A stretch of DNA of 64,000 bases, taken from positions 38,928,844 to 38,992,843 of the forward strand of contig NC_034009.1 of assembly GCF_000346465.2 (NCBI RefSeq). Direction: 5' to 3'. Both the position numbers and the translations under genes were made by a program. This stretch comes from Prunus persica. Taxonomy: Eukaryota > Streptophyta > Magnoliopsida > Rosales > Rosaceae. Below the pieces are notes generated by a model. That model ran no database searches. It was not told where the DNA came from and saw nothing but the letters and a program-made list of their open reading frames with translations. The first letter of the stretch is position 1; every line of letters begins with the position of its first letter. Below, piece by piece: positions 36,208 to 48,740 of this stretch.

Positions 36208-37647
36208 ATGGGTGCTCTCGCAGAATCCTATAAAGACACCCTTCTCGAACCGCAACACATCCCCCTTGACTATGGTTCTGTCCATACATTACCCGACTCC
36301 CATGTATGGCTTGATGAGTCCGACGAGTCTCCATCTGGGGTCCACTCCACTGGCCCGCCCGTTATCGACCTCGCGGATCCAGATTCTGCGAGGCTCATAA
36401 TCCAGGCATGTGAGACATGGGGTGTGTTTCAACTGATAGGCCATGGCATTCCCACCAAGCTTATGGAGGATGTGCAGTCTGAGGCTGAAAAATTGTTTGA
36501 TCTACCAGTTGACCAAAAGATGAAGGCCTTAAGATCTCCAGGGGGAAGCCAATCAGGATATGGTCTCCCTCCTATATCGCCATTTTTTGAAAAGCTTATG
36601 TGGCACGAAGGTTATCATATCATGGGGTCTCCGATCGATCATGCTAAGCTGCTTTGGCCCAATGACTATCAAGGGTTTTGGTAAGTCCTCCATGCATTTC
36701 CATGCACGTAGACAAAATGAAAATTATTCCAATTATAGTTTCTTCCATATATGTATATTTCGTTTGGGATTTGCGAGGGTAATAGTTTACTTTTCGCCCT
36801 CTGGAATTTGTACTAATGCCTTGACCACAGTTTAGTGAACTTATTAAATTGCATAACAGTTCAATATAGTGTTTTATAGGTCTTATTTAGAGAGGTGAAA
36901 CTTATAAGAACCAACTTTAACTTATAATTTTTATGTAGTTCAAATTGAACCACCAAATAAAATCTTCGCGGTTATGTATATATGTTTGTATAGAAATGAT
37001 TGCCTATATATTTTAGTTCAACAATGTAATTATTACACTTAATTAAATTATGACTTCCACAAATTTTTATGATTTTTTTTTTTGGCAGTGACACAATGGT
37101 TCATTATCGGAGCCAATTGAAGGCATTAACCGAGCAGCTAATCCGCATTATCTTCAAATCCTTGAACATTAATCCAGATGAAGTGGCTTGGCTTAAGGAA
37201 TCTCAAGGGTTAAGTATTGGTCTGCAGTTAAACTGTTACCCGCCCTGCCCTGACCCAACCCGAGCCATGGGCATAGCACCCCACACAGACACATCCCTAA
37301 TAACCGTTCTCCAGCAATCCAAAGTCAGCGGCCTCCAAGTCTTCAAAGAGGGAGCCGGGTGGGTCCTGGTGCAACCCGTACCCGGTGCCATCACAGTTAA
37401 CCTTGGTGACTTTTTCCACATCCTCTCCAACGGGGTGTTTACAACTGTCCGTCATCGTGTTGTGGCCACCCGGATCCGACGGCTCTCCTTTGCCTATTTC
37501 TATGCTCCCCCGGGTGATTTTATAGTCTCCCCAGTTTTGTCCAAGGATTTTGGGGAAGTGCCTAGGTATCAAACTCTGTCAGTGAAGGAGTATGTTGGAA
37601 TCAAGGGCAAGCATTTCGAGAAGGCGCTTTCTGTTATTCAAAATTAA
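36208..37647 (+). CDS. Gibberellin 3-beta-dioxygenase-like (GA3ox), tandem copy b
   Basis: Paralogue of the gene at 29254 with identical structure: exons 36208-36680 and 37089-37647, intron at the same codon (YQGF|C), 343 aa. Iron ligands H223, D225 and H280 and the 2-oxoglutarate pair R289/S291 are all present, so it should be catalytically competent. It differs from copy a in the segment before the intron (FFEKLMWHEGYHIMGSP), where copy a keeps the canonical FFNK...GFTI form; this may affect substrate choice. The open frame extends upstream to 36076, but that is leader sequence: copy a has no ATG there, and MGALAE begins both proteins. Confidence 0.87.
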
Positions 37648-39787
37648 ATGGGATTTTTCCCTATATATTTTATGGTGAATCTAAGTTAATTAAATAATGA
37701 GGTCAAACACACAGATGGTTTTTGTAATTTTTATTTTATTTTATGGTTTTTTTTTTTTTTGAAAGGTTTATTTTATGGGTATTAATCCTTGGCCAGAGGT
37801 GTTATCGTTTAAGAGTTTTTTTCTTCTTCTTCTTGTTTTTTGTTTTTATAGCCAGGAGAGTCTAAAATTTTAGATAAAGAATAATAATTCACATCAAGGA
37901 ATTCGAATTTAGATACAAATAAACGGAAGCTCACTATCTGTCGAACCTAACTCACTCCTGTTACTGTTAGCAAAGATGTCGTGCATGCATGCTCTCTTTT
38001 TTTTAAAAACTTCTCGAAGACTTTATATTAATGATTGGACCGCATGCAATAAAAGTACACAAAGGGGAAGAGAAACGTTCTTTTGATTTTAATCAGCATT
38101 TATGGCCGGTTTGGTTTCCATTTCTACTCAAAATAAATATGGGGGAAATGAAATAAAGTGATATTTCTCGGTTACTTTCTCAATATTACCAAACGTGGAA
38201 AATAAATATTTCATTTCCCATCCATTGGGAAATGACATGAGAAATGATTTTCCCTCAAATTCATTCCGTGAACCAAACGGGACTTTAGTGTATTAATAAA
38301 GTACAGTCAATCAAGGATGAGGAGCCAATCATATGATGACACATTATTACCTTAATGTTATCCTACAATTACAATTGCATAGGTCTGATTTATTGTTTTT
38401 ATTATTTTATTTGTTGTTGTGCAGGTTGAATATAAGATGATAGGTGTGCAAATTTTCTTCTTCGGCTCATAATACGTCCAAGGAAAAGCCTCATACAATA
38501 AGCAGAAAAGAATCTTACAAATCCGAGCTATCTGTCCACCCATATAAATTGTGTACAAAAGACATGCCATGCGAAACATTTTTATGTTTTCTCAACTACA
38601 TAATGTGATAATTATATGCCAATATATCAACACATCATCATATTTATGTTTAGTAATACTCGTTGAGAAGTCTTGAGTTCAAATCTCGGTTGAATAAATA
38701 AATAAAAATTCCACGTTTTTATCATGCAAAGTAGGATTTCCAATTTGCCAATTCACATGTCCCCTCCTATATTTGTTTTCTTCGAAGGGTTCCATGGCCG
38801 TCCACAATGGGGATCCAAAAGAGGGTACAAGGATCGAATGAGACGACTTGAGACGACTTAATTTTTTATCTTTTGGATTTTTTTTGTTAATTAATTTAAC
38901 GTGTGTGAAGATTCATGAACAAAACTGACCTGGTAGATAAGGCACAATTAAGGCGACGCAATTAATTAATTAATTAATGTATCCTAATCAGAAAGGATTA
39001 GGTATTGTATGTAGATCGATAGAAACAAAAAAAAATGTCATTGTATGCGTCGTTGCCTTTGTATGAAAAGAGATACGCCAGAGAATAAGACGTCGCTCAC
39101 ATCATTCACATCCAGTATGAAAAAGATGAGTTGAATTTCTACATCAAGCTGATTAAGCTGATCTTTCCATTCATTATTTTTATCTTGGTACGTAGTACAA
39201 CATTCAAGAAGCTCGACCTGGAAAATGTTTGATTTTTAATTTACAAGAACTTATGATGACCAATCCTTCATTTCAAATGAATAAGTAAGCATTCAACCGA
39301 TGCGCATGAAGTTGGTTTAACAACTCGACTTCACATGCTGCGGAGATGTTCTAAGCGGCACCTCTTCTGAGTACCTCATTCTTTGTACATTCCTCCTGCA
39401 TATTCAAAGTACTACTTCAGTAATTTCGAGGGAATCGGTAAACTGAGAGTTGGTTATAGATAGATTGGCAACAGCCAGGACAATTACTATCAATTCTTGC
39501 CAAACTGCTAACCAACACTCTTACATCTCTGTGAAGTAGTAGACAATGATATCAACCACGATAGGAAAATATAAATTTCTAGGTACCGCAGCATTTGGAC
39601 CACCCAGAAAGGGATGGAAAAACAGTTGATGGTTTTCTAACATTAGACATTTTCTTAAGTAGCAGCACTTCCTAAATAATTATTCATTAATACCAGAATA
39701 TGATAGACAAGAACAGAAGTTTTAACTGAAGGCTCCAGTGTTGCAGACACTAAATATTAATTGTGATGTCATGATTACAGTGCTTAC
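37648..39787. other. Non-coding tail of duplication unit 2
   Basis: No coding exon is certain. It includes a deleted family-A MITE (38104-38283) and the empty insertion site corresponding to the TRIM of unit 1 (~39320). Confidence 0.5.
38104..38283. mobile_element. Short MITE (family A)
   Basis: Internally deleted relative of 15039-15520: GGCCGGTTTGGTTTCC at left, GTGAACCAAACGGGAC at right, and the shared middle ACTCAAAATAAATATGGG followed by AAAGTGATATTT. Confidence 0.7.
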
Positions 39788-42306
39788 CTGGAAAGCTTTT
39801 AAGAGAGAATAGCAGTGCCTTTGCTCTGCAGTTGCTGCAACATGCTTCGCCTTCAGAGCATCACAAACTTTTTGCTCTTCTTTAAGTCCAAGTTGTACCT
39901 TTAGTAGCTTCTGTAAAATAGATTCGGCAGTAAAATTTAGGAATAACTAGAAGCATTTGTGAAAAAGTATGTACACAAGTTGAAAACGAGTTGAGGCTAA
40001 CGAGGCTAATAAAATACTCAGTCATGTAGAAGTTTAAGTTGAGTTTGATTGAAGTAGCAGACAATACTGGGATATAAAATTGTTGGGCGCGAATGTGTAA
40101 GCACATACTAGATTCATTTACTCCTCAATATGCTGGACACAGAACTCGGTTGAATTATATTAGTTTTATCTTATTTGTATCTCTAATAACTCAACACGGG
40201 GTTTGGCCTGTTACAGGTGTTATTTTTAGCACATGAATTATATCTTATTTCTCTCTTCACTTAGCGGGTGCATCTGTTTGGTTTCAACCCTTATCCTACA
40301 CTAGGGATGACATATCAATACCAATAACTATCTCATGTTTATGTCTGGATGCTTACCAAATTTTGAAGTGCCCAGGTTGTACAAAATCTACTAGGATGTC
40401 CCTGATACTATTCAGTGAACTACACTGCTAAAGATTCATTATCAACAGTGATGATTGGCAACAGGGCAACTGGGTTCACCAGGTTGCCGCAAGGCAGAAA
40501 GTCAGTTCCTCTCCAAGGCTATGCGTATAAATCCACACTAGTTAGAACTCTAACTGCTTCTCCCATGCAAGGAGTTAAAAGGCCATAAATTCAAGTCCTT
40601 GTAAGGTCATACGGATCAAAAGGCTATGTGACTAGATGCTAGTAAATGATTTACGAGGAAGGTAAAGGGCCAAAACTTTCCATTTTCTAAAGGAAAATCA
40701 AAGCAGCGCAAGTCGTTTGGTTATCTTTGAGGGGAACCATGCTACTAGACTAGAAAACGGAATACAGAAACTATGGATCTCTGTGGACACATAAATAAAG
40801 TTGTATAAGGGAGTAAAAGCAATGCTCTTTAGAATCAACTAAAGCATACATTCCAAGATTGAGGAACTGAAGTTTCTTCTTTACTAGGATTGCACAATAG
40901 TTTCAAGGCAGAGTTGGGGTTTTCTTTTCCTGATCCCCAACAGAATATATGCAGACAATTTGATGACATTTGGGCATTACCTGTTGACTGCCCTTTATGA
41001 TTCCCTCCATGGAGTTAATAAGTTTCATGCGACCATCAGTGCTAGTGATTGCATCTTGAAACTATTTACAAGCAAAATAAGTTGGTAATAATAACAGTAT
41101 AATAATAGCAGAAACAAGTGAAAAACATCCTGCATAAAATCAAATTATCGCAGAGAAATGAAGAAGAAGAAAAATGGTAGCATCCCATAAGAGGATATTG
41201 ATGACAAAATTTACAGCAGACTACCTGTGAACTTATTGAATTCAATAAAGATGTTTCCTTTAGCATCAATTCTTTGATCTCCAAAAGTGCATTATATGTG
41301 GCATAGAATTTACGAGTTTGTTGAAGTTTTCCCTGAATTTGAGCATTCAGTTCTGAAAACCGGCGTTCATACCTGCAGAGCCAAGGTTGAGACAGTCGGT
41401 GTTTTTTCTTTTTCTATCATAAACGCAGAAAAAATAATCAAAGACCATACATAAAAAATGCCCCAAACTTCAAATTTCATACTTTAAGTTGCATTTGAAG
41501 TCTACCCAACTCATCTAAATCCTTCAAACTGGTTTTCGTTAGCAACCATCTAGAATCTAAGTCCTAAACAAACCCACAATTTATAATCAGAGAAAAAAAG
41601 GAAGACATACTGGATGAGTTCTGATTGAGATGGAACATCATCAATCTGTCGCTGCACTGCCAGCACTGCCCTTGATCTAGCTGCAAGTTCCTACACATAT
41701 TACTGTTTTCATCACCAAATAAAAAATAAAAAAATTATAGCAACACCATGTTGCAGAAAATAATCATAATGTTGTGAGCAACAGCAAATTACCCCTTTAG
41801 CTGAATCAATTTTCTCCACTGATTCACTCAACAGACGATCCAATTCATCAGAGACAGTCTGGCCATCATACCCATTTGTTATTTGGTCCTCCAATCTACG
41901 AACCTCAGCATCCAATTCAGAATTACTAGAAGACTGGATTTCAAGCTCTTGCCTTTCCAGCTCCTGTAAAAAACAGAATAAAATATCAATCAATACCCAT
42001 CACCAAAAAACGAAGACGCTTCGAGTATAAACAGAATCACAAGGAAACTAGCGAACCTTCAATGCCTGCCTCAGCGATATCAACTTGTGCACCGCAGCTT
42101 TATCTCCTTCCTTATCGATTTTCTCTCTTAAACTCTGCAATTCATTCGTAACATTCGCTTTCCTCTCAATCTGAAATCAAAAATGAAAACCCACATTATT
42201 AATAAATCCAACAACTTTTTCTTTGCATAGAAAATCAAAAGACTCCATTTTTGCTACAAATGGTCAATATTTTACTGACCAATTCATTCAGATTGTCTTC
42301 TGACAT
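39788..42306 (-). CDS. CCDC93-like coiled-coil protein (3' end unresolved)
   Basis: This is an almost wholly alpha-helical coiled-coil protein. It resembles the C-terminal half of CCDC93, a subunit of the CCC (COMMD/CCDC22/CCDC93) complex in endosomal recycling, and the plant 'paramyosin-like' protein recalled as At4g32560. Exons on minus: 42280-42306, 42057-42170, 41793-41963, 41611-41690, 41225-41372, 40981-41061 and 39788-39910, together 248 codons in frame. It starts MSEDNLNELIERKANVTNEL; heptads run through the whole length (for example ELERQELEIQSSSNSELDAE). Exon 7 ends LLKAFQ at a strong donor (GTAAGC), so another exon is expected. A tiny candidate after an acceptor near 39535 would add RCKSVG and stop, but support is weak. 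The neighbouring GA3ox duplication may have separated or replaced the original end. Confidence 0.8.
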
Positions 42307-42811
42307 CGTTGATCTTACGAATTGTTAAGTTTCACAGTAAAAACACAACAGTTTATAGAACGACGGCGTTTTGTAATTGGTCGGGCTTCGTTGCGAACAA
42401 TGTCGGATTGGGGGTGAGTGAGTGAGGGAACTTGACAGTTTAGGACGGCGATGCACCAGGCCGCGTAACGAACTTTTTTTTTTCTTTTTCTGTTTTCTTT
42501 TTCCCCCTAAACCACGAGGCATTTTGTGGGCTCAAGAAATTGGGCTTCTGGTGTTCTCGAGTGCATTAGATTTGGGCTTTGAGCTTAAGAGATTGTCAAG
42601 TATTGGATGAAGATTGCAGGGTAACATCGGCCTGCCAAATTTCTTTTTACATTGGGTTTTTTTTTTTTTTTTTTCCTTTCTCATTTGAGGTTAATATATA
42701 TTTTTGAAATTAGGGTTCAGTCAACTATGTTTGGTCAGAAACTATGAAGACGAGATAATTAGTTTTCAACCGGAAACAAATTAACATTGGGCTTAGTAGC
42801 GTGGACTTCTA

Positions 42812-42941
42812 AGGGCTCGTTTGAGAGTGATTTTGAATTGGCTAAAATCATTTTTGGGAAGAAGTACATTCCACGTGCTTTTCTAAAAAATCAATTTTAG
42901 TGAGGAGGTGCTTCTCCATAATCACTTTCAAACGAACCCTA
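42812..42941. mobile_element. MITE (family B), 130 bp
   Basis: AGGGCTCGTTTGAGAGTGAT at left pairs with AGGGTTCGTTTGAAAGTGAT read on the other strand at right. Same family as 24872-25088. Confidence 0.8.
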
Positions 42942-43797
42942 AGAATGAAATTAAAGTAATTGGTCATTTGAGCTAAGCCTTGCTAGTCAAGTGAGGCAGT
43001 GCTCTTCAGATATTCACTACGGTGAAAGTAGGGCCCCCCAAACAAAAAGGGTGGGTAGCAACACAAAACTCAGCTGGAATTTGGATTGGGTCCGTTAGGT
43101 ACCCAAAAAAGACATGAAACATATTAGCAAGTTTATGGTCTGAACCAAAAGCCCCTTGATTCAAATCTCATAATGATATGATCTTTTAACATGATTCATG
43201 AACAATAAGAAAAGTTAACTCAGTTTCTGATACGACAAACATGGTAAATCAAATATTGTATATAAAGAAGATACACAATTCTTTTTCCCCCCCTTCTTAA
43301 TGTGACGAATTCTTATGTCCTTAAGTTGAGTTTGGTTCAAAAACGAGTAGAGGGGGAAAATTAAGTCTTAATAACTCCAAGTCAAAGCAATTGAATTCTC
43401 AATATTTGAGGGCAAAGAGGTGCCAGGCATGCATGAGCTAAACTTGGACTTTTATCGTTTAAGTCATCTAAACCAAAGAAAAAATGAAAATGAAAAAAAC
43501 CCAGTGTTTGTGGATTGGGGGGCAAAATCATGATCTCTGGCTGGCCTAATGAAAGCTTTTGGTTGACCAAATAAGACAGGAAGAAACAGCAAGTACCGCA
43601 CAAACCACGCCCACATTTGATGGAGTACATGTACAAATGTAAGGTAATGAGGCAATTAAGGGTCAATCAAATCTGATCTTGTCATCATGATTTACGACTA
43701 AGCAATGCATGAGGGCAAACAACTTGAGCAAATAATACAGGCTAGCCTAGCTATCAGAGTACAAAGTACAAAACATGATGATGCATGATCTATATAT

Positions 43798-44144
43798 ACA
43801 GTCTTTTTTCAACCATCCAAATTATTTATTTTTCACATCTTTATTTTGGAATTATACTTGCAAAAAATCATACAAATTAAAAATCATTAAGTCATCTAAT
43901 TGAAACGAACAAAATCAATGAACACGATAATTCAAGAAAGTACTTAAATTTTAATAATTTAATTAAGTGATCTAATGATATCATATTTAAGTGATTTTTT
44001 GTAGAATTAATTTTTGAATGAATATCTACAAAATAGACGGTTTGGATTAGTGAAATATAATGCGAAATGGGCTCTACAAATGTGCCTATCTATTATATAT
44101 ATATATATATATAATTTCCGTTGAAGGATCCCTTAATAGAAAGG
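43798..44144 (-). mobile_element. MITE (family E), reverse orientation
   Basis: Reading on minus, it starts CCTTTCTATTAAGGGATCCT and contains the block around GTCTATTTTGTAGATATTCA, both shared with the element in the LEUNIG intron (62931-63339). A TA repeat is embedded near the right side. It has no coding capacity. Confidence 0.7.
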
Positions 44145-44570
44145 AATTATATATTATGTTCCCTAAATATATTTAAAAAATGGCTTCTACTTAAAGTTAA
44201 AAAACGGCTTCTACTTAAAGTTCAAATTTGCTTAATTAGTTTATATCATTGCCTTAAATCGTGGCTTGGGGTGGGGTTTGAGGTCAATGTGCACATCACA
44301 TATCATATACACTCACATGCAGACCTCCATGATTAGCAACTAATAGAGCCAAATTAATCATATAACCCAAGTTTATTGTTTTTTCTTTTCTTTTTTTTTC
44401 ATAACATTCACATGGCATATATTACAACCCAAGTAAGTATTAATTATATTTAACTATGAATGTCTTTGATTAATTATTAATCACACATGTCATTCATTGT
44501 GCAGATTAGGATTGCCCTAGATTTTGTAATTTGATTATATAGATACTTTCACTGTAAGCTTCTTTTCTTA

Positions 44571-44843
44571 GAACATCTCTAAGGAAGATGTCAAGTACCA
44601 AACATCAAATTTAAATTTGATGGCTGATGTGCCAATTTGACATTTACACAGTTTTACACTCCACTGGATATGTCAAATAAAATATTCATTTGATATCTTA
44701 CTTTTGGGATGTCAAAAGTAACAGCTGAACCTTCAGCCTTCATTCCACATCAGTTTTGACAATTCGGTTGGAGTGATGTGAGATATTATTTCTAGCCTTT
44801 AAATATCTATGTGACACTTTTGACATATCAGTTGGAGATGCTC
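44571..44843. mobile_element. Tourist-like MITE, 273 bp, TTA target duplication
   Basis: GAACATCTCTAAGGAAGATG at left pairs with GAGCATCTCCAACTGATATG read on the other strand at right. TTA is present immediately outside both ends (44568-44570 and 44844-44846). These are PIF/Harbinger (Tourist) hallmarks. Confidence 0.85.
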
Positions 44844-45324
44844 TTATGTGGCTTTATTATAGATCAACAATGGAAATCCTTTATATATTTTATTTCTCGT
44901 TTCATGTGTTATTTGCATTGCACTCTCTCAAAAGGTTGACTTGCCTCATGAGCTGTAGATCGGGATGGGCAATAAAGTTTTTTATTTATTATTTATTTAA
45001 ATGTTTTCATCTGCTGGGTATTTTAGAGCGCAAATGATCCTTATTAGCTCCCCATCTCCAGCCCTCATCTCTAGATCCTTTCCATTTCTCTAGCACTACC
45101 TATTTCCAATATGTTCGAGAAGAATGTAACAGTATTTCTCTTTATGATATTACAACATATACTACTCTCGAATCTCTTCTCCAAATATATATTAAAAAAT
45201 AAATAAAAGAACCTTGTCTCCGCCTTTGCCCACAGGATTGCAAGAATGCAAGCTACTCCCCATCCTAATTTATTATGTGCATTGTCAATGAATGCCCTAA
45301 TTACACTAGCCACCACACATTTTT

Positions 45325-45460
45325 AAGATAAAAATTACTCGTGAAACCGGCTTATAATTCAAGTGGTTAAGAGCATTTATTCATGCACATGAGGTTTTAG
45401 ATTCGATTTTCTCCTTCTTCACTATCGCTTATGAAAAGATGAAAATAACCTGTACTGTAT
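45325..45460 (+). mobile_element. Possible tRNA-derived SINE
   Basis: CAAGTGGTTAAGAGC resembles a tRNA-Leu/Ser-type box A, and about 45 bp later AGATTCGATTTTC resembles box B. There is no anticodon stem or full cloverleaf. The 3' end and target duplication were not found. Confidence 0.35.
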
Positions 45461-45672
45461 ATCAATGATCCAACCCATAATTAAACCAAATATATTTATA
45501 AGGAAAAGATGCAAGATACTTCTACACATATAATGTCTAAATTCCATACCAACCACACACACTAAAATTATTTGTCTTTAATGAAATTAGTAAAACGCAC
45601 CACACATACATAATAAAGCAACCTTATTACAAAACACATCCCCCGATGGATATATATAATCATAATTATATA

Positions 45673-47836
45673 TCAAACTCCAGCATATAATTCAAGTGCA
45701 TCCTCACGAGTATTGGACGTGAAGTATGTGAAGTATTCAGCAAAGTTGAATGGCTTGTATAGCAAAGGGTGCTCTTTGTCTATAAATTCCTGAGGTACTT
45801 CAATTACCACCTCCTCTTTAGGCAAAGAAAATAGGGCATACGAGTACCTCTCTTTGTCCCCACTCATCATAACCCTATGTGTCACTGCATGAAGCCTCCC
45901 ATTGCTCCAGGCTTTAAGTGCATCCCCAACAAACACCATAACAGCTTCTTTCGGGACCATCACCTCCGCCCATTTGCCTTGTTTGGTCAGAATCTCTAGG
46001 CCTTGCACATCGTTTTGGCACAGAATGGTTAGGGTGTTTTTGTCAGTGTGAGGCACAAGACCAAGGGCATTGTTAATGTTGCTTGGAGGAGGAGCTTTGT
46101 ACTTCATGAAACGAAACGCACTGGTGGTGTTTTGGGCATGGGATTCATAGTGGTCTCCCAAGCCAAAGCTCTCCAGAATCATCCTAAGGATGATGAGATT
46201 CAATTCCATCATCTTTGAAGTCATGGATTTCATAGCCTCACTACCATAACAAAACAAAACATATATAGTCATGTACCAGAAAAATGTAACAGTACCCGTT
46301 AACCATTATCACTAGCATATATAACAATTCAATAATCTTGGATTTTCAATTCCACCTAAGTCACGAGGTTTTCAAGAGGAAAAAACTAGGATAGGGACTT
46401 TCCTGCCACGTTGCAGCTTGATTTGTTTCCTTCAAACATATCATATATTATAAATTTTTAATTATAATTCAAATTTTATAACACATATTATGTTTTAACT
46501 AAACGGTACCTGTCACGTGAGAGAAACTCTCCATTCAAAATTTTCTCCTCATGAAGCTCATGAATATATGCACCTACCCGTTCTCATTATATATGTACTC
46601 TTGTGATGGGATATATGGAGTTGAAGTTATTGTTGACTTTTGTACATAATCCAAGAAAGTGCAACTGAGTTTTAAATGAGGCAGTTATATCTGCATAAGA
46701 AACTGATTATCTTGCCCTGTGCTGGAGTTCTACAAGGACATGTGCAGGCATGATATAGCCAGAACTATATATAACAATCATATAAAGCTGGCACTCCTTT
46801 AATTCAATCTGTTTCAAGGGATAAGCCTTATTAAATGAGGCATTGGCAGGTAGCGAGGGTGTTGGGTAGCAGCCATTGTCATGTCAAAAACATGGAGTTT
46901 TTATGTCATCAAAAAGCTGTTGCTTGGTTTGAAAGTGTCCAATTTAAGGAAAGATTCTCAATCATCTAGTGACCTTAACAACAATTCTTTCCTAATCTGA
47001 TCTAAACAGATAGTGATTAATAGTGATTAATCTTCTGTTTAGCTGCAATTATATGTATTTATAATTAACTCCCCGCCCTCTTCAAATCCAACTTTCGAAA
47101 TCAATAACTTATTGAAAGGTAATATATGACACGAGAAAAATGTTTGAATTTTATTCTTAGCTACTATTGGTTTGTCTATCTTAGACTCCTACAGTGGGAT
47201 ATCTCAGACTGAGAACAACAGTTCTTGCTTTTTTATTAAAAATAAAAATAAAAACCAAAATTAAATTTGGCCTTGTGGGGGTTTTTTTTTTTTTTTTTTT
47301 AATTTTATTTTTTTACAACAAGCGATAGAATTTTATTCGAACAACTGGATACATATATTTGGGTGACGAAGCATGTAAATATATATGTGATCAAAGCTAA
47401 ACCAACATGTTTATTTTCCAAAGCTTAATTAGAACGCAAGAAAATCTCACCAGAAAGAAGGCTTGCCTTGTGGCCACATTAGGTTGGTGAAGGCTTCAGC
47501 TACATCGAGCTCGCAGGCATTGTCGATGCCAAAGCTTTCGTTCAAGGGAATGACAGGGCTCTTCCCTTCATAGCTTTGGTAAGGCTTGGGGCTTGTGTGC
47601 TTCTGCTTGGTCTCTTCAGGCAGATCAAACAAAGCTTTCATGGCCGCCACCATTTCTTCACGTAAATTCATGGGGATCTCATCCTTCACTAACACAAGAA
47701 AGCAACCATAATTCTCACATGCCTCTCTAACTTTGTTGTTCATAGCTTTCCATTCCTCAGTCCCTTGTTTTAAAACTAAACCCTCTGAAAAATCAAGAAT
47801 TGGAAGTACTTGATCAGCATGAGCTTCCTCTCCCAT
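45673..47836 (-). CDS. AOP-type 2-oxoglutarate-dependent dioxygenase, copy a (intact)
   Basis: Fe(II)/2-oxoglutarate dioxygenase of the AOP1-like clade. In Brassicaceae, relatives AOP2/AOP3 modify glucosinolate side chains; outside that family the substrates are mostly unknown. Two exons on minus, 47451-47836 and 45673-46240, encode 317 aa (intron about 1.2 kb). The N-domain includes VREACENYGCFLVLVKDEIP and VIPLNESFGIDNACELDVAE. The catalytic core has H193-x-D195 (VPHTDKNTL), H250 (THRVMM) and R260-x-S262 (RYS). AWSNGRLH is typical of the clade. All catalytic residues are present. The start is the first ATG, giving the normal family length. Confidence 0.88.
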
Positions 47837-48277
47837 CTCTATCTTTCTCTCTCTTTGTCTGTCTCCTACTCTCCAACTCGTTTCTTAGAAATTTAAGGGG
47901 AAGAACCCTCACTCAATATATAGGAAGCTATGGCTAATGGCTCCACAGGGTAAGCCCCCAACAAAAAAAATATATTAATTTTGTCCTACCCTTTTAGCTG
48001 GTTATTTGGGCACCCACTTATTTTTCTACCCGTTTTATTTCTTTGCTCGGATGTAGATCTTATGTCACATGTCATCACTCCTATGAGTAATACATACATC
48101 ACTTGTCACATAATGTGTCATTAGCTAATGCCTCTCATTTGGATATATATCATTCTTTGCTATAAAATTTTGCCAAACTATAACTTATTAATATAAGAGG
48201 AAGGCTACTTGTAAGCAAAATTTGTTTAATCAAAATGTTTTGCTAATTAGCAAATAAAACAGCTATTTATATAGACT

Positions 48278-48740
48278 TTTTAGTTGTCATAGTCCCTGAA
48301 TTTAGACCCGATTTACATTTTGGTCCTCGAATACATAAAATGGTTGATGTAGTCCTTCAACTTCACTTTCGTTTCCTACCGTCATATTTGTTAAATTTTC
48401 TGTTAAATTTAGAGGTAAAATTGTTACTTCAAATCCAACCCCCATCACTCACACCAGCACCACTCCCACCACCACTTTGTACCAAAATCCACCATTTCCA
48501 CCACCACGAAAACAAAGAACAAGAACAAGACCCCGTTGCCTTCTTTGAATTTTTTTTATTTACACCCATCCAATATCTAAGTTCACACCCTAATGTTTAT
48601 TCAAAACCTTAAAATCCAACTATAACGTATGACCAACACTGCTAACGGAAGTGGAGTTCAGGGACTAAATCAACTATTTTGCAAATTCGATAACTAAAAT
48701 GTAATTTATGTCTAAATTTAGAGACCATGGCAACTAAAAT
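48278..48740. mobile_element. MITE with ~55-bp terminal inverted repeats (family F)
   Basis: Left TTTTAGTTGTCATAGTCCCT and right (other strand) TTTTAGTTGCCATGGTCTCT extend as inverted repeats through AATTTAGAC and TTACATTTTGGT-like sequence. Long terminal repeats without coding suggest a Mutator-like MITE; a clear 9-bp target duplication was not seen. Confidence 0.7.

Larger units (their letters stand above)
32797..39765. repeat. Segmental tandem duplication, unit 2 (contains GA3ox-b)
   Basis: Colinear with unit 1 as described there. The junction near 32797 is marked by the tail of unit 1 (TACCAGAA...GTTTTAAC, matched at 39690-39723) running directly into the head shared with 24363. Confidence 0.8.
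42942..45672. other. Repeat-rich intergenic region
   Basis: No gene is supported. Apart from the MITEs and possible SINE listed separately, it is AT-rich DNA with short shadow ORFs. Confidence 0.55.

Noticed and set aside
45340..45410. Functional tRNA gene
   Set aside because: Boxes A and B are recognisable but the acceptor and anticodon stems do not form; at most a SINE remnant.
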